This document shows positions 53,431 to 62,220 of a stretch of DNA of 64,000 nt, piece by piece. Under the pieces are notes generated by a model. That model was not told where the DNA came from and ran no database searches. It was given only the letters and a program-made list of their open reading frames with translations. The first letter of the stretch is position 1. Each line of letters begins with the position of its first letter. Source of the DNA: Lactobacillus sp. S2-2 (GTDB taxonomy: Bacteria > Bacillota > Bacilli > Lactobacillales > Lactobacillaceae); the NCBI RefSeq assembly GCF_021698855.1, contig NZ_WWFA01000003.1:1-64000 (forward strand), written 5' to 3'. The translations under genes were made by a program, and so were the position numbers.

Positions 53431-53463
53431 AAAAAGGATAGTTATTATTTAACTATCCTTTTT
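53431..53463 (-). terminator. Terminator of the second propeller-like gene
   Basis: AAAAAGGATAGTTA / TAACTATCCTTTTT on both strands; T-run on the minus strand. Confidence 0.88.
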
Positions 53464-53464
53464 A

Positions 53465-55000
53465 TTAATCAACTGGTTGAGTTGATTTGAGTACTTCTGA
53501 TGGCCATAGAGTTAATAAATAACCAAATCCTTCTGGATCAAAAGTAATTCCTTCAAATTCTCTTTGACTATCAAATTCTAAATGATTAAAACTTGATTCT
53601 TTTAAATTACCTTTACGTAATTGATCAACTGGTAATGAAGTTAAAATATCATCTGAAACGAAGTAAACTCGATTATTCTTAGCATTATATGCTACTGATT
53701 GGTTAAATACACCACCACGAGTTGCCATCTTTTGCTTACTTGGTTCAAAAGAGACACCATTTGTATCATCAATTGTTCCCATAAACCATTGATAACCATT
53801 ACCACTCTTACGTCCCCAGTATGCATTCCCATCTTTATCAAATGTTAAAGTGTGTAATTGCATGTTGGTATTTCCATGTTTCATTTGGAAATTATATTGA
53901 CGAATTGGTTGCATTGTTGTTGGGTCCAATTCTAATACTTTGTTATATTCATTAGCCTTAATATCACCCATTGAGTCATCTTGTACTAAATAAAGATGTT
54001 GATTCTTTGGATTAAAACTTAATGTTTGACCGTGTCCAATGCCCATTAATGGACTTAATTGTGCTGCTTGGAAAATATCAGCATACTTAAACATTGTTGG
54101 GTTAGCTTTTCTAGCTGCATCAATTTTCTTACCATATTTATCAACTAATTTATTTTGAGATTTAATTTGTTTTTTATAGTTATTTGAATAACGTGAATAC
54201 TTAGTTGCTTTTGATTTCCAACTATTAATCTTTCGATTTACTTGATTCTTGTAACTAGCATTAGTCTTATACTTCTTATACTTAGTTTTTGCTTGCCAGT
54301 GTTTTAACCACTTATTTGCATTTTTTTGTGAAGCAGTACTTTTTTCTAACTTAGTAGTAGCATTAGTTACTGCTTTTTTAGCTGCATAATATTCATCAGT
54401 TGGTAAATTATTAGTTACATCTAGATATTTTTTATTATTAACATATCCTTCATCAGTATATGGATTAAACCAGTTAACTGCTTTCCAGATATCATCATAA
54501 TTACTTGATCCATCAATTCCTAATGCTTTTAAATCAGATAATTTATACTTAACAATTGCTCCAAGATTTTTACCAGTTCCCATTGATTCAAGGAAGTAAA
54601 TTGAGTCACCAGTCATAACAACACTTTGATAGTTACCATGTTCTGTTTCAAAAACATTAAACCCATCTGGTAAATAAAAAGCAGTTTTAAAACTATTACT
54701 TTGGGTACTATTAGAGGTTGTATTAAAAACATGCCCTGGATTATTTATTCCGTCAACTAGTTCAGATTTATCATATTTTTTAGTTTTATTACCACTAGGT
54801 GCATTAGTAGTAACATCTTTAATATCACTATCATTATAATTAGACATTACATTTCCGTAAGTCTTTTGTTCAACATTCTTATTAATGTTGGGGATATCAA
54901 CACTACTATCGGCTTTAACATTATTAGTGCCAGTAGCAAAAAGAGTTAGTCCTAAACTAACTGCAATGGTTGATAATCCAAGTTTAACCATTCTATTCAT
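53465..55000 (-). CDS. Secreted propeller-like surface protein with Lys-rich insert (paralogue B)
   Basis: About 511 residues from ATG 54998-55000 (AAAAGGAG 10 bases upstream; the longer frame to 55042 lacks a site). Signal peptide to about residue 31. Blade-like segments match paralogue A: GNYQSVVMTGDSIYFL, GIGHGQTLSFNPKNQHLY, HTLTFDKDGNAYWG, REFEGITFDPEGFGYLL. Between them is an insert of about 100 residues (about 185-290) that is Lys/Tyr/Asn-rich and helical. It lacks an LPXTG motif. The basic helical insert may bind teichoic acids or other wall polymers. Confidence 0.78.
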   Translation of the reverse strand: MNRMVKLGLSTIAVSLGLTLFATGTNNVKADSSVDIPNINKNVEQKTYGNVMSNYNDSDIKDVTTNAPSGNKTKKYDKSELVDGINNPGHVFNTTSNSTQSNSFKTAFYLPDGFNVFETEHGNYQSVVMTGDSIYFLESMGTGKNLGAIVKYKLSDLKALGIDGSSNYDDIWKAVNWFNPYTDEGYVNNKKYLDVTNNLPTDEYYAAKKAVTNATTKLEKSTASQKNANKWLKHWQAKTKYKKYKTNASYKNQVNRKINSWKSKATKYSRYSNNYKKQIKSQNKLVDKYGKKIDAARKANPTMFKYADIFQAAQLSPLMGIGHGQTLSFNPKNQHLYLVQDDSMGDIKANEYNKVLELDPTTMQPIRQYNFQMKHGNTNMQLHTLTFDKDGNAYWGRKSGNGYQWFMGTIDDTNGVSFEPSKQKMATRGGVFNQSVAYNAKNNRVYFVSDDILTSLPVDQLRKGNLKESSFNHLEFDSQREFEGITFDPEGFGYLLTLWPSEVLKSTQPVD

Positions 55001-55097
55001 TAGTAAAATTCTCCTTTTTATGTATCTGGGTTCATTATACATTTTAATAATTAATTAGCTAGATTTTTTACCAAATAGTAACGATAATGTAACTAAA

Positions 55098-55862
55098 TTA
55101 AAATCTTGTTAATTGCATTCGGCTATTGTAAAAACTACGATAACCTAAATAACAAGCAATAATAGTTGTTATTGCTGTAATTCCTAACAGCATAAAGATT
55201 ACCATAATTTGATACTTAATTGCATGAACTGGGTCTACTCCAGCTAAAATCAAACCTGACATCATCCCTGGAAGAGCCACTAAACCAACTGTCTTAGCAG
55301 TATCAATCGTTGGTTGTAATCCAGTCTTAATACTATCTCTTAAAATATCTTTACAAGAAGTTGAAACATCTGCACCTAAAGCTAATTTTTCCATAACTTG
55401 TTGCCTACGATCATGAAATCCAGCATTCATATTTCGATAACATAATCCTAATGCCACCATTGAATTAGATGCAATCATCCCAGTAAATGGAATAACTTGC
55501 GATGGAACAAATTTAATTGCTCCACTCAACGTAATAACACCAATCACGATAATCGTACTACTGGAAATAGCAGCTAGTGAAATCCAAAGTCCATTTTTCA
55601 AACCATCACTACGATTGCTTGCATTGATTGAAGAATTAACGATAATAATTACCATTAAAGTAAACGTTAAAATCCAATTATCAATGGCAAAAACATATTT
55701 TAGAACATATCCAACGACAAATAGTTGAACAACTGCACGTAATGCTGCATAAATAATTGACTTATTAATTTTTAACTTTTCATACCATCCAACTGCTAAA
55801 GAAATAAAAATTAATCCAGCAGTTAAAAATAATGAACTATTGGAAATATCTATATTATTCAT
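55098..55862 (-). CDS. fetB: Iron-export ABC permease FetB
   Basis: 254 residues, about seven helices. UPF0014 family (YbbM/FetB): LRAVVQLFVVGYVLKY (about 42-57), PFTGMIASNSMVALGL (about 124-139) and LPGMMSGLILAGVDPVHAIKYQIMV (shortened: LPGMMSGLILAG) mark it. Exports iron in E. coli, protecting from peroxide. It overlaps the ATPase gene fetA by 8 bases, showing coupling. Last gene of the pair. Confidence 0.94.
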   Translation of the reverse strand: MNNIDISNSSLFLTAGLIFISLAVGWYEKLKINKSIIYAALRAVVQLFVVGYVLKYVFAIDNWILTFTLMVIIIVNSSINASNRSDGLKNGLWISLAAISSSTIIVIGVITLSGAIKFVPSQVIPFTGMIASNSMVALGLCYRNMNAGFHDRRQQVMEKLALGADVSTSCKDILRDSIKTGLQPTIDTAKTVGLVALPGMMSGLILAGVDPVHAIKYQIMVIFMLLGITAITTIIACYLGYRSFYNSRMQLTRF

Positions 55863-56511
55863 TTTCTGTGCCCTCTTTTATTCGACCATCTTCAATATAA
55901 ACAACTTTTTTGGCGTGTTTTAATTCTTCATTATCATGTGTAATCATCAAAACTGATAAATCATAATTCCCCATATAATAATCAATCATTTTATGAACAC
56001 TAGCTTTAGTATCACAATCAAGTCCAGTTGTAACTTCATCTAAAATTAAAATTTTAGGTACAAATATCAGATTACGTAATAATGCTACTCGTTGCTTTTG
56101 TCCTCCAGATAAACTAGTAATTGGTTTATCTAAATCCGATTCTTTTAAATCAACCGTTTTTAATGCTTTAATAACATGATGACGATCAAATTTTTGTTTT
56201 CTAATATCATAAGGAAAAACTAAATTATCATATACTGTTTCACCAAATAAAGTTGGTTGTTGAACAGCATATGATACTTGTCGACGATATTCGATTGGTG
56301 ATAAATCTAAAATATTTTCATCTTCAAAATATATTTTTCCACTCGTTTGTGTTAATAATGATGCTAAAATTTTAACAAACGTACTTTTCCCACTACCGGA
56401 ATGTCCAGAAATTGTAACGATTTCTTTTTTATTTAACGAAAAATTACAATCAAATAAAATTTGATTCCCATCAGCAACATAGTTAATATTTTGTGCCTCT
56501 AAAATTGCCAA
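55855..56511 (-). CDS. fetA: Iron-export ABC ATP-binding protein FetA
   Basis: 218 residues: Walker A GHSGSGKST near 34-42, signature LSGGQ near 136-140, Walker B ILILDEVT near 155-162, and H-loop THD. The TTG start at 56509-56511 is chosen because AAGGTGA lies 6 bases before it; a GTG at 56520 is inside that site. It pairs with FetB in the same overlapped operon. The FetAB pair is divergent from rlmD. Confidence 0.93.
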   Translation of the reverse strand: MAILEAQNINYVADGNQILFDCNFSLNKKEIVTISGHSGSGKSTFVKILASLLTQTSGKIYFEDENILDLSPIEYRRQVSYAVQQPTLFGETVYDNLVFPYDIRKQKFDRHHVIKALKTVDLKESDLDKPITSLSGGQKQRVALLRNLIFVPKILILDEVTTGLDCDTKASVHKMIDYYMGNYDLSVLMITHDNEELKHAKKVVYIEDGRIKEGTENE

Positions 56512-56640
56512 AATAATCACCTTTTTTCTTATTAATTTAAATGTTTAAGGATATTTTAACATGTATATAAAATCTTTAGAATGGTTTATAACTCTGTTAT
56601 AATTACTTGAAGTTGTGTTCTTATATAAATAGGAGAAAAT

Positions 56641-58041
56641 ATGCGTAACAATTACGAAAAACAGCCCACAAAAAATATAGAAGTACAAGTTGACCAAGTA
56701 GTTACAGTAACAATCAAAAGACTTGGCATTAATGGTGAAGGACTCGGATATTATCATCGTAAACTGATTTTTGTCCCTGGTGCTTTACCTAATGAAAAAA
56801 TAAAAGCAAAAATTACTGAAGTAAACGATAATTTCTTACGTGGAAAGCTTGAAGAAATCCTCAAAGAAAGTGATCATCGTGTAACACCAAAAGATTATTA
56901 TGCTAATGAAGTTGGTGGTTTTGAATTAGAAAATTTAGCTTATGATCAACAACTAGAATTTAAACGAGATGTTGTCAAACAAGCTTTAAGTAAATTCCAC
57001 CCCCGTGGCTTTGAACATTATAAAGTTAAAGGTACAATTGGGATGGATGAGCCTTATGAATACAGAAATAAGGCACAATTCCAAATTCGTACTAATGATG
57101 AAGGCAAAGTTGAAGCTGGTCTTTATAAAGAAGGCACTCATGATGTTGTTGATTTAAAGACTTGTTCAGTTCAATACCCAGTAACAATGAAAGTAATGCG
57201 TGAAGTAGTTGCTATGATTGAAGAATTAAAAATTCCAACTTTTGTAGAATCAAATCATTCTGGAATTCTTAAAACAATCGTAGTTCGCGCAGCACTAAAT
57301 ACTGACGATGTTCAATTAGTCTTTATTACTAACACACCAAAATTTGTTAAATTAACTCCACTGCTTAAAATGATTGAAGAACGATTACCAGAAGTTAATT
57401 CAGTCATGCAAAATATTAATCCAGGTGAAACTCCATTAGTATGGGGCGATAAAACTATTCATTTAGCTGGAAAAGAAAAAATCACTGAAGAAATCAATGG
57501 ACTATCATTTGATTTATCTCCACGTGCCTTTCTTCAATTAAATTCAATGATGACCGAAAAATTATATCAATTAGGTGCTGAAGCCCTTAACCTATCTACC
57601 CATGATAAATTAATTGATGCATATGCTGGAGTTGGTACTATTGGTCTTTCACTAGCTAATCAAGTTGAAGAAGTTCGTGGGATGGATACAATTGCAGATG
57701 CGGTTAATGATGCTAATTTGAATGCTGAAAAAAATAACATTCAAAATGCTTCATATGAAGTTGGCAGTGCCGAAGAAATTATGCCAAAATGGATGGCAAA
57801 TAGGTTCAATCCCACTGCTTTAATTGTTGATCCACCAAGAAGTGGACTAGATCAAGAATTAATTTTAGCCATCTTACAAAGTGCACCAGAAAAATTTGTT
57901 TATATTTCTTGTAATCCATCAACACTTGCAAAAGACTTAGTTCAATTAAGTAAAAAATACAAAGTCGATTATCTTCAACCTGTTGATATGATGCCACAGA
58001 CACCAAAAGTTGAAGTTGTCGTAAAATTCACCAAAAAATAA
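56641..58041 (+). CDS. rlmD: 23S rRNA (uracil-C5)-methyltransferase RlmD/RlmCD type
   Basis: 466 residues. N-terminal TRAM domain (about 12-75: VTIKRLGINGEGLGYYHRKL), then the SAM-dependent RumA fold with LIDAYAGVGTIGLSLA (about 320-335), VDPPRSGLD (about 396-404) and the nucleophile Cys in YISCNPSTLAKDL (about 420-432). No iron-sulfur Cys cluster near residue 80, typical of the Gram-positive RlmCD group. Acts on 23S rRNA. AGGAG precedes the ATG. Followed in operon by the DUF2628-like gene. Confidence 0.96.
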   Translation: MRNNYEKQPTKNIEVQVDQVVTVTIKRLGINGEGLGYYHRKLIFVPGALPNEKIKAKITEVNDNFLRGKLEEILKESDHRVTPKDYYANEVGGFELENLAYDQQLEFKRDVVKQALSKFHPRGFEHYKVKGTIGMDEPYEYRNKAQFQIRTNDEGKVEAGLYKEGTHDVVDLKTCSVQYPVTMKVMREVVAMIEELKIPTFVESNHSGILKTIVVRAALNTDDVQLVFITNTPKFVKLTPLLKMIEERLPEVNSVMQNINPGETPLVWGDKTIHLAGKEKITEEINGLSFDLSPRAFLQLNSMMTEKLYQLGAEALNLSTHDKLIDAYAGVGTIGLSLANQVEEVRGMDTIADAVNDANLNAEKNNIQNASYEVGSAEEIMPKWMANRFNPTALIVDPPRSGLDQELILAILQSAPEKFVYISCNPSTLAKDLVQLSKKYKVDYLQPVDMMPQTPKVEVVVKFTKK

Positions 58042-58054
58042 AGGAGACAATTTT

Positions 58055-58465
58055 ATGAACCCTTTTAATAATAATAACGACGATGAAAATAATAATAACA
58101 ATATGTTACCAATTCCGCCTAATTATGCAGTAGTTAAACACAATCAATCTCAAAAACTTCGCATTGGTAAAGTTGGTTTCTCATTGACTTCATTACTATT
58201 TGGTTTTTTCCCTGCTATTTTTAGAGGAGATTATTATAATCTATCTTGTATGATTGGAATTGAAATTATTGTCGCCTTTTTAATTGCAATTTTTACTGGT
58301 AATTCAATTGATAGTGCAATTTATGATTCATATACCATATGTAACTTACTGTGGTTTGTAATATATAATCGTATGTTCTTTAGACACTTACAGAATACTG
58401 GATTTAAAGCTACTGATAAACGATCACAAAATTTATTAGTTGAAGCAAAATATTTTAAAGCATAA
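58055..58465 (+). CDS. DUF2628-like membrane protein
   Basis: 136 residues: Asn-rich N-terminus, then VGFSLTSLLFGFFPAIFRGDYYN, the conserved DUF2628 pattern, and two to three helices (about 45-110). It starts 13 bases after rlmD with AAAGGAGAC and is probably co-transcribed. Function unknown. Confidence 0.83.
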   Translation: MNPFNNNNDDENNNNNMLPIPPNYAVVKHNQSQKLRIGKVGFSLTSLLFGFFPAIFRGDYYNLSCMIGIEIIVAFLIAIFTGNSIDSAIYDSYTICNLLWFVIYNRMFFRHLQNTGFKATDKRSQNLLVEAKYFKA

Positions 58466-58503
58466 AAAAACATCTGCTGTTAATAAACAGTAGATGTTTT
58501 TTT
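58465..58503. terminator. Bidirectional terminator
   Basis: AAAAAACATCTGCTGTT / AACAGTAGATGTTTTTT between convergent genes. Confidence 0.9.
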
Positions 58504-58511
58504 ATTAATTC

Positions 58512-58757
58512 TTATTCACCAAAAATATCATCCATTTGGTCTTTTACTTCACCTTTTGCTTCATTAAAGTTTCCTTCTGCCTTGTCGGAAAAGTCACCTG
58601 AAACTGCTCCCTTAACTTGTTGAGCTTTCCCTTTTGCTTTGTCAGCAAAATTATTAGCTTGTGATTCAATATCTTCAAAGCTACCGTTTTCTTTCAATAG
58701 TAAGTAACCCAAAACTGCATTTGCAGAAATACTCATACCTAATAGTAAATTTTTCAT
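58512..58757 (-). CDS. CsbD-like stress protein with membrane anchor
   Basis: 81 residues. N-terminal short hydrophobic helix (about 3-21), then an amphipathic Lys/Ala/Glu-rich part with ADKAKGKAQQVKGAV and KAEGNFNEAKGEVKDQ, the CsbD/YjbJ repeat pattern. Small stress-induced proteins in Bacillus and lactobacilli resemble this; function is unclear. Single gene with GGGGGATTC before ATG. Confidence 0.8.
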   Translation of the reverse strand: MKNLLLGMSISANAVLGYLLLKENGSFEDIESQANNFADKAKGKAQQVKGAVSGDFSDKAEGNFNEAKGEVKDQMDDIFGE

Positions 58758-58818
58758 GATGAATCCCCCTTTTTAATTTAACTTAATTATAATATAACCA
58801 TTAAAAAAATAAAAAGAA

Positions 58819-60333
58819 TTACTCTTCATCTGGTCTAAAATGTCTTGCTGCTTTAATTGCTTTATGCCATCCTGCATAAAGTCGTTGACGTTTTTTTTCG
58901 TCCATACTTGGTTCAAATGATTTACCAGATTCATATATTTTTTTAACTTCATCTAAATTCTTCCAATAACCAGAAGCAAGTCCAGATAATATTGCTGCAC
59001 CAAAGGCGGTTGTTTCTTCATCACTTGATCTTTGAATTGAAGTATTTAAAATATCAGATTGAAATTGCATTAAATAACTATTTCTTGATGCTCCACCATC
59101 AGTTCTTAATTCTTTAATTTCAATCCCCGTATCTTTTTCCATTGTATCCACAATATCTTTTGTACCATATGCAATTGATTGCAAAGTTGCCTTCACAAAA
59201 TCATCACTAGTAGTTCCACGAGTGATTCCAAATGCAGCTCCACGCACATCTTGATCCCAATACGGAGCTCCTAATCCATTAAAAGCCGGAACAACATAAA
59301 TCTCTGAATCATCATTTGAACGTTTCGCAGCAATTCTTGATTCTGGAACTGAATTAATAATTCCCATTTTATCTTTCAACCAAGATAATGCTGAACCAGC
59401 AACAAAAATCGAACCTTCTAGTGCATAATGAACTTTTCCATTTAAAGAATATGCAATCGTAGTCAATAATTTAGTTTCAGATACATGAGGTTGAACACCC
59501 GTATTCATAATTACGAAAGTTCCATCACCATATGTACTTTTTACCATCCCAGAATCAAATCCGACTTGACCTATCAATGCAGCTTGTTGATCACCAGCAA
59601 TTCCTGCAATTGGAACACTGATTCCATAAAATTGATAATTTTCAGTGGTTCCATAAACTTCATCTGATCCATGAACTTCTGGTAATATTTGTTTAGGAAT
59701 ATTCAATACATCTAGAATTTCTTGATCCCATTTTAACTCATGAATATTAAATAACATGGTTCGACTAGCATTTGTATAATCAGTAATATGATATTTACCA
59801 CCTGACAATTTCCATACTAACCAAGTATCAATTGTTCCAAAAATTATTTCTCCATTTTCAGCACGTTGTTGTGCTCCTTCAACGTGATTTAAAATCCATC
59901 TGATTTTAGTTGCTGAAAAATAAGAATCAATGACTAATCCTGTTTTTTGATGAATAAAGTTTTCATAACCTTGTTTTTTCAATTGATTAGAAATTTCATT
60001 GGTTTGTTTGGAAGTCCAAGCAATTGCGTTATGAATTGGTTCACCAGTTTGCTTGTCCCAAATCACTGTTGTTTCTCTTTGATTAGTAATTCCAATTGAA
60101 GCAATATTTTCAGGATGAACACCTGAATCAATCATCGCACTTGCAATTGTTGAAAGAACTGAGTTCCAAATTTCTTTTGGATCTTGTTCAACCCAACCAT
60201 TATTAAAATTTATTTGTTCGACTGGTTTAACTGATTCAATTATTTTTCGACCATCATGATCATAGATAACCGCACGTGTACTAGTTGAGCCTTGATCAAT
60301 TGATAACAGATATTTTTGCTCTTGTTCTAGCAT
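58819..60333 (-). CDS. glpK: Glycerol kinase
   Basis: 504 residues, FGGY-family carbohydrate kinase; phosphorylates glycerol. Signatures: [15 protein letters not shown] at 11-25, [11 protein letters not shown] near 86-96, [15 protein letters not shown] near 183-197 and the C-terminal [18 protein letters not shown] near 410-427 (with GGxxxN-type phosphate contact). No glpF or glpD in the window. Ordinary promoter region upstream; no catabolite-control cre site was recognised. Activity may be regulated by HPr phosphorylation at a His near 230 as in other lactic acid bacteria; that is not verified. Confidence 0.97.
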   Translation of the reverse strand: MLEQEQKYLLSIDQGSTSTRAVIYDHDGRKIIESVKPVEQINFNNGWVEQDPKEIWNSVLSTIASAMIDSGVHPENIASIGITNQRETTVIWDKQTGEPIHNAIAWTSKQTNEISNQLKKQGYENFIHQKTGLVIDSYFSATKIRWILNHVEGAQQRAENGEIIFGTIDTWLVWKLSGGKYHITDYTNASRTMLFNIHELKWDQEILDVLNIPKQILPEVHGSDEVYGTTENYQFYGISVPIAGIAGDQQAALIGQVGFDSGMVKSTYGDGTFVIMNTGVQPHVSETKLLTTIAYSLNGKVHYALEGSIFVAGSALSWLKDKMGIINSVPESRIAAKRSNDDSEIYVVPAFNGLGAPYWDQDVRGAAFGITRGTTSDDFVKATLQSIAYGTKDIVDTMEKDTGIEIKELRTDGGASRNSYLMQFQSDILNTSIQRSSDEETTAFGAAILSGLASGYWKNLDEVKKIYESGKSFEPSMDEKKRQRLYAGWHKAIKAARHFRPDEE

Positions 60334-60510
60334 GATTTTTCCTCATTTCTTAATTAAACATTTTAATGTACTATATGTTAGCATTTTTTGAACTTTCATA
60401 CTATTAATTACATAAGATTTAAGTATTATTTAAGTAACTTATTAATTGGAAATAGATAATTAACAATAGTATAATTATTAACAAGATATATAATCAGAAA
60501 GGTGAACTGA

Positions 60511-61305
60511 ATGAACAATCAAAGATTACTACCAATTACTTCCGGAGATAATTTCCGTGAATTAGGTGGATATAAAACAACTGACGGTCGACAAGTAAAA
60601 TGGCATAAAATTATTCGTTCTGGTTCTTTAGGAAACTTAAATGAACAAGATCAACAATTTTTATCCATTTATGGTGTTGATTATGATATTGACCTTCGTT
60701 CAAAAGAAGAAGCACTAAATGATCCTGATCGAATTCCAGAAAATGAAATTACTTATCACTTGAATTCATTATTTGATGAAGATCAAACTGATAATTCAAA
60801 AGATTCAAAAGATTTAGATACAATTATGACAACTGATGAAAATTATGGGATTAATCATATGAAACAAGTTTATCGTAATATGATAACTGACAAAGGAGCT
60901 TTAAAAGCTTTTAACTATTTATTTTCTATTCTATTAGAAAACACAACTGAAAATAAATCAGTTCTATTCCACTGTGCTGCCGGTAAAGATCGCACCGGAA
61001 TGGCTGCAGTATTTATTCTTTCAGCTCTAGGTGTCGACCTTGAAACCATCAGAAATGACTACTTATTAACGAATGCCGTTGTTCAACATGTTATCGATCG
61101 ACGTATTGAACTTGCAACTAGCGAAGGTGCAAATTCAATCATGCAAAAAAATCTAAAAGTACTTTATTCTGTATCAGAAGAATTTTTAGATGCTGCATTA
61201 GATGAAATAAGCAAAAAATATGGTGACATTAACAACTTCTTACACAATGGAATTGGATTAAGTGATGATGATATTACTGAATTACAAAAAAATTATCTAA
61301 TATAA
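60511..61305 (+). CDS. Tyrosine-protein phosphatase (PTP-like, PF13350)
   Basis: 264 residues, soluble. N-terminal NFRELGGYKTTDGR (14-27) is the usual PF13350 start; the P-loop HCAAGKDRTG is at 154-163 with catalytic C155 and R161, and D60/D61 near DIDLRSKEE gives the general acid region. Hydrolyses phosphotyrosine or possibly phosphoinositides; relatives include LipA and MptpB. No capsule kinase partner is adjacent. AGAAAGGTG precedes the ATG. Own terminator. Confidence 0.93.
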   Translation: MNNQRLLPITSGDNFRELGGYKTTDGRQVKWHKIIRSGSLGNLNEQDQQFLSIYGVDYDIDLRSKEEALNDPDRIPENEITYHLNSLFDEDQTDNSKDSKDLDTIMTTDENYGINHMKQVYRNMITDKGALKAFNYLFSILLENTTENKSVLFHCAAGKDRTGMAAVFILSALGVDLETIRNDYLLTNAVVQHVIDRRIELATSEGANSIMQKNLKVLYSVSEEFLDAALDEISKKYGDINNFLHNGIGLSDDDITELQKNYLI

Positions 61306-61340
61306 AAAAGCGAAACGTATAATTAAACGTTTCGCTTTTT
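61305..61340 (+). terminator. Terminator after the phosphatase gene
   Basis: AAAGCGAAACGT / ACGTTTCGCTTT, then T-run. Confidence 0.9.
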
Positions 61341-61417
61341 TTAACTTGTTTTTTCTCTTGATTACCTAACATATTAAATATGTTAATTGTTGTTTAAAAA
61401 ACTTATATCAGTATTGA

Positions 61418-61999
61418 TTAATACCAACCATTGGCCATCCAAAAGTTTTGTGCATTAACCCATGAGCCATAACGACTAGTAACATAATTATTTGCTACAA
61501 TTTCTTGATTTGCAGGTGAATAATCACCGTTCAAATATGAAGAATCTAATTGATATTTACCAACATAGCGTCCGTTTTGGGCATCATATGAATTAGTTGA
61601 TTCATGAGATGCAATCCAATTCTTAGCTTGTTCTTCACTATTATTTTGAACTGATGCGTTATTAGTAGTTTCACTCATTTGCGGTGTTTCTGTTTGTGTT
61701 TCTACGTTTTGACTAACTGGTTGTGTTACTTGCTTTTTAGGCTTATTTACCTTTTTCTTGTTATGTTTTTTATTATGTTTTTTCTTACTATTTGATAATT
61801 TTAGGGTTTGACCTATTTGAAGATCATTACCATCATTTTTCAAATTATTTAATCTGATAATTCGATTAATTGGTAATTGGTTAATTTTTGCGATACTAGA
61901 AACGGTGTCTCCGGATTTAACTGTTACTTGTTTAGCAGATGTAGATATTTTTAATCCAATCAAAAATATTGATAAAACTGCAATAACAGTAAATGCCAT
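61418..61999 (-). CDS. LysM surface protein with lysozyme-like C-terminus (Apf/Sep type)
   Basis: 193 residues from ATG 61997-61999. One signal/anchor helix, LysM domain (about 22-66: VKSGDTVSSIAKINQLPINRIIRLNNL), Lys-rich and Thr/Gln/Asn-rich linker, and a C-terminal domain (about 125-193) ending AQNFWMANGWY as in aggregation-promoting factors. The ATG has no ribosome site. A perfect AGGAG at 62037-62041 stands 7 bases before an in-frame ATT (62027-62029), which would add ten residues (xLKTKNVKFL) forming a proper signal n-region. So the real start may be a non-canonical codon. Confidence 0.83.
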   Translation of the reverse strand: MAFTVIAVLSIFLIGLKISTSAKQVTVKSGDTVSSIAKINQLPINRIIRLNNLKNDGNDLQIGQTLKLSNSKKKHNKKHNKKKVNKPKKQVTQPVSQNVETQTETPQMSETTNNASVQNNSEEQAKNWIASHESTNSYDAQNGRYVGKYQLDSSYLNGDYSPANQEIVANNYVTSRYGSWVNAQNFWMANGWY

Positions 62000-62162
62000 T
62001 AAAAATTTGACATTTTTGGTTTTTAAAATATTATCACTCCTATATATATGAATGTAAAAAAATTTTCGTTCAAAAGTAAATTAAACAACATTTGTCATAT
62101 TAAAGCCTAAGAATTACACAAAGATTTCCAATTCATTACAATAATTGTGATAAAAGAAACAT

Positions 62163-62179
62163 TGTAATAGTTTTGTAAT
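62163..62179 (+). promoter_or_regulatory. WalR-like direct repeat upstream of the LysM gene
   Basis: TGTAAT-AGTTT-TGTAAT matches the WalR consensus TGTWAH-N5-TGTWAH. WalRK controls peptidoglycan hydrolase genes. Here it is on the strand opposite to the LysM gene and about 135 bases upstream, so the assignment is tentative. Confidence 0.45.
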
Positions 62180-62190
62180 ATTTAATGAAC

Positions 62191-62220
62191 AAAAAAAGAA
62201 TCCTAACTAGGATTCTTTTT
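62191..62220 (-). terminator. Terminator of the NhaC-type transporter gene
   Basis: AAAAAGAATCCTA / TAGGATTCTTTTT; overlaps the transporter stop. Confidence 0.88.
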
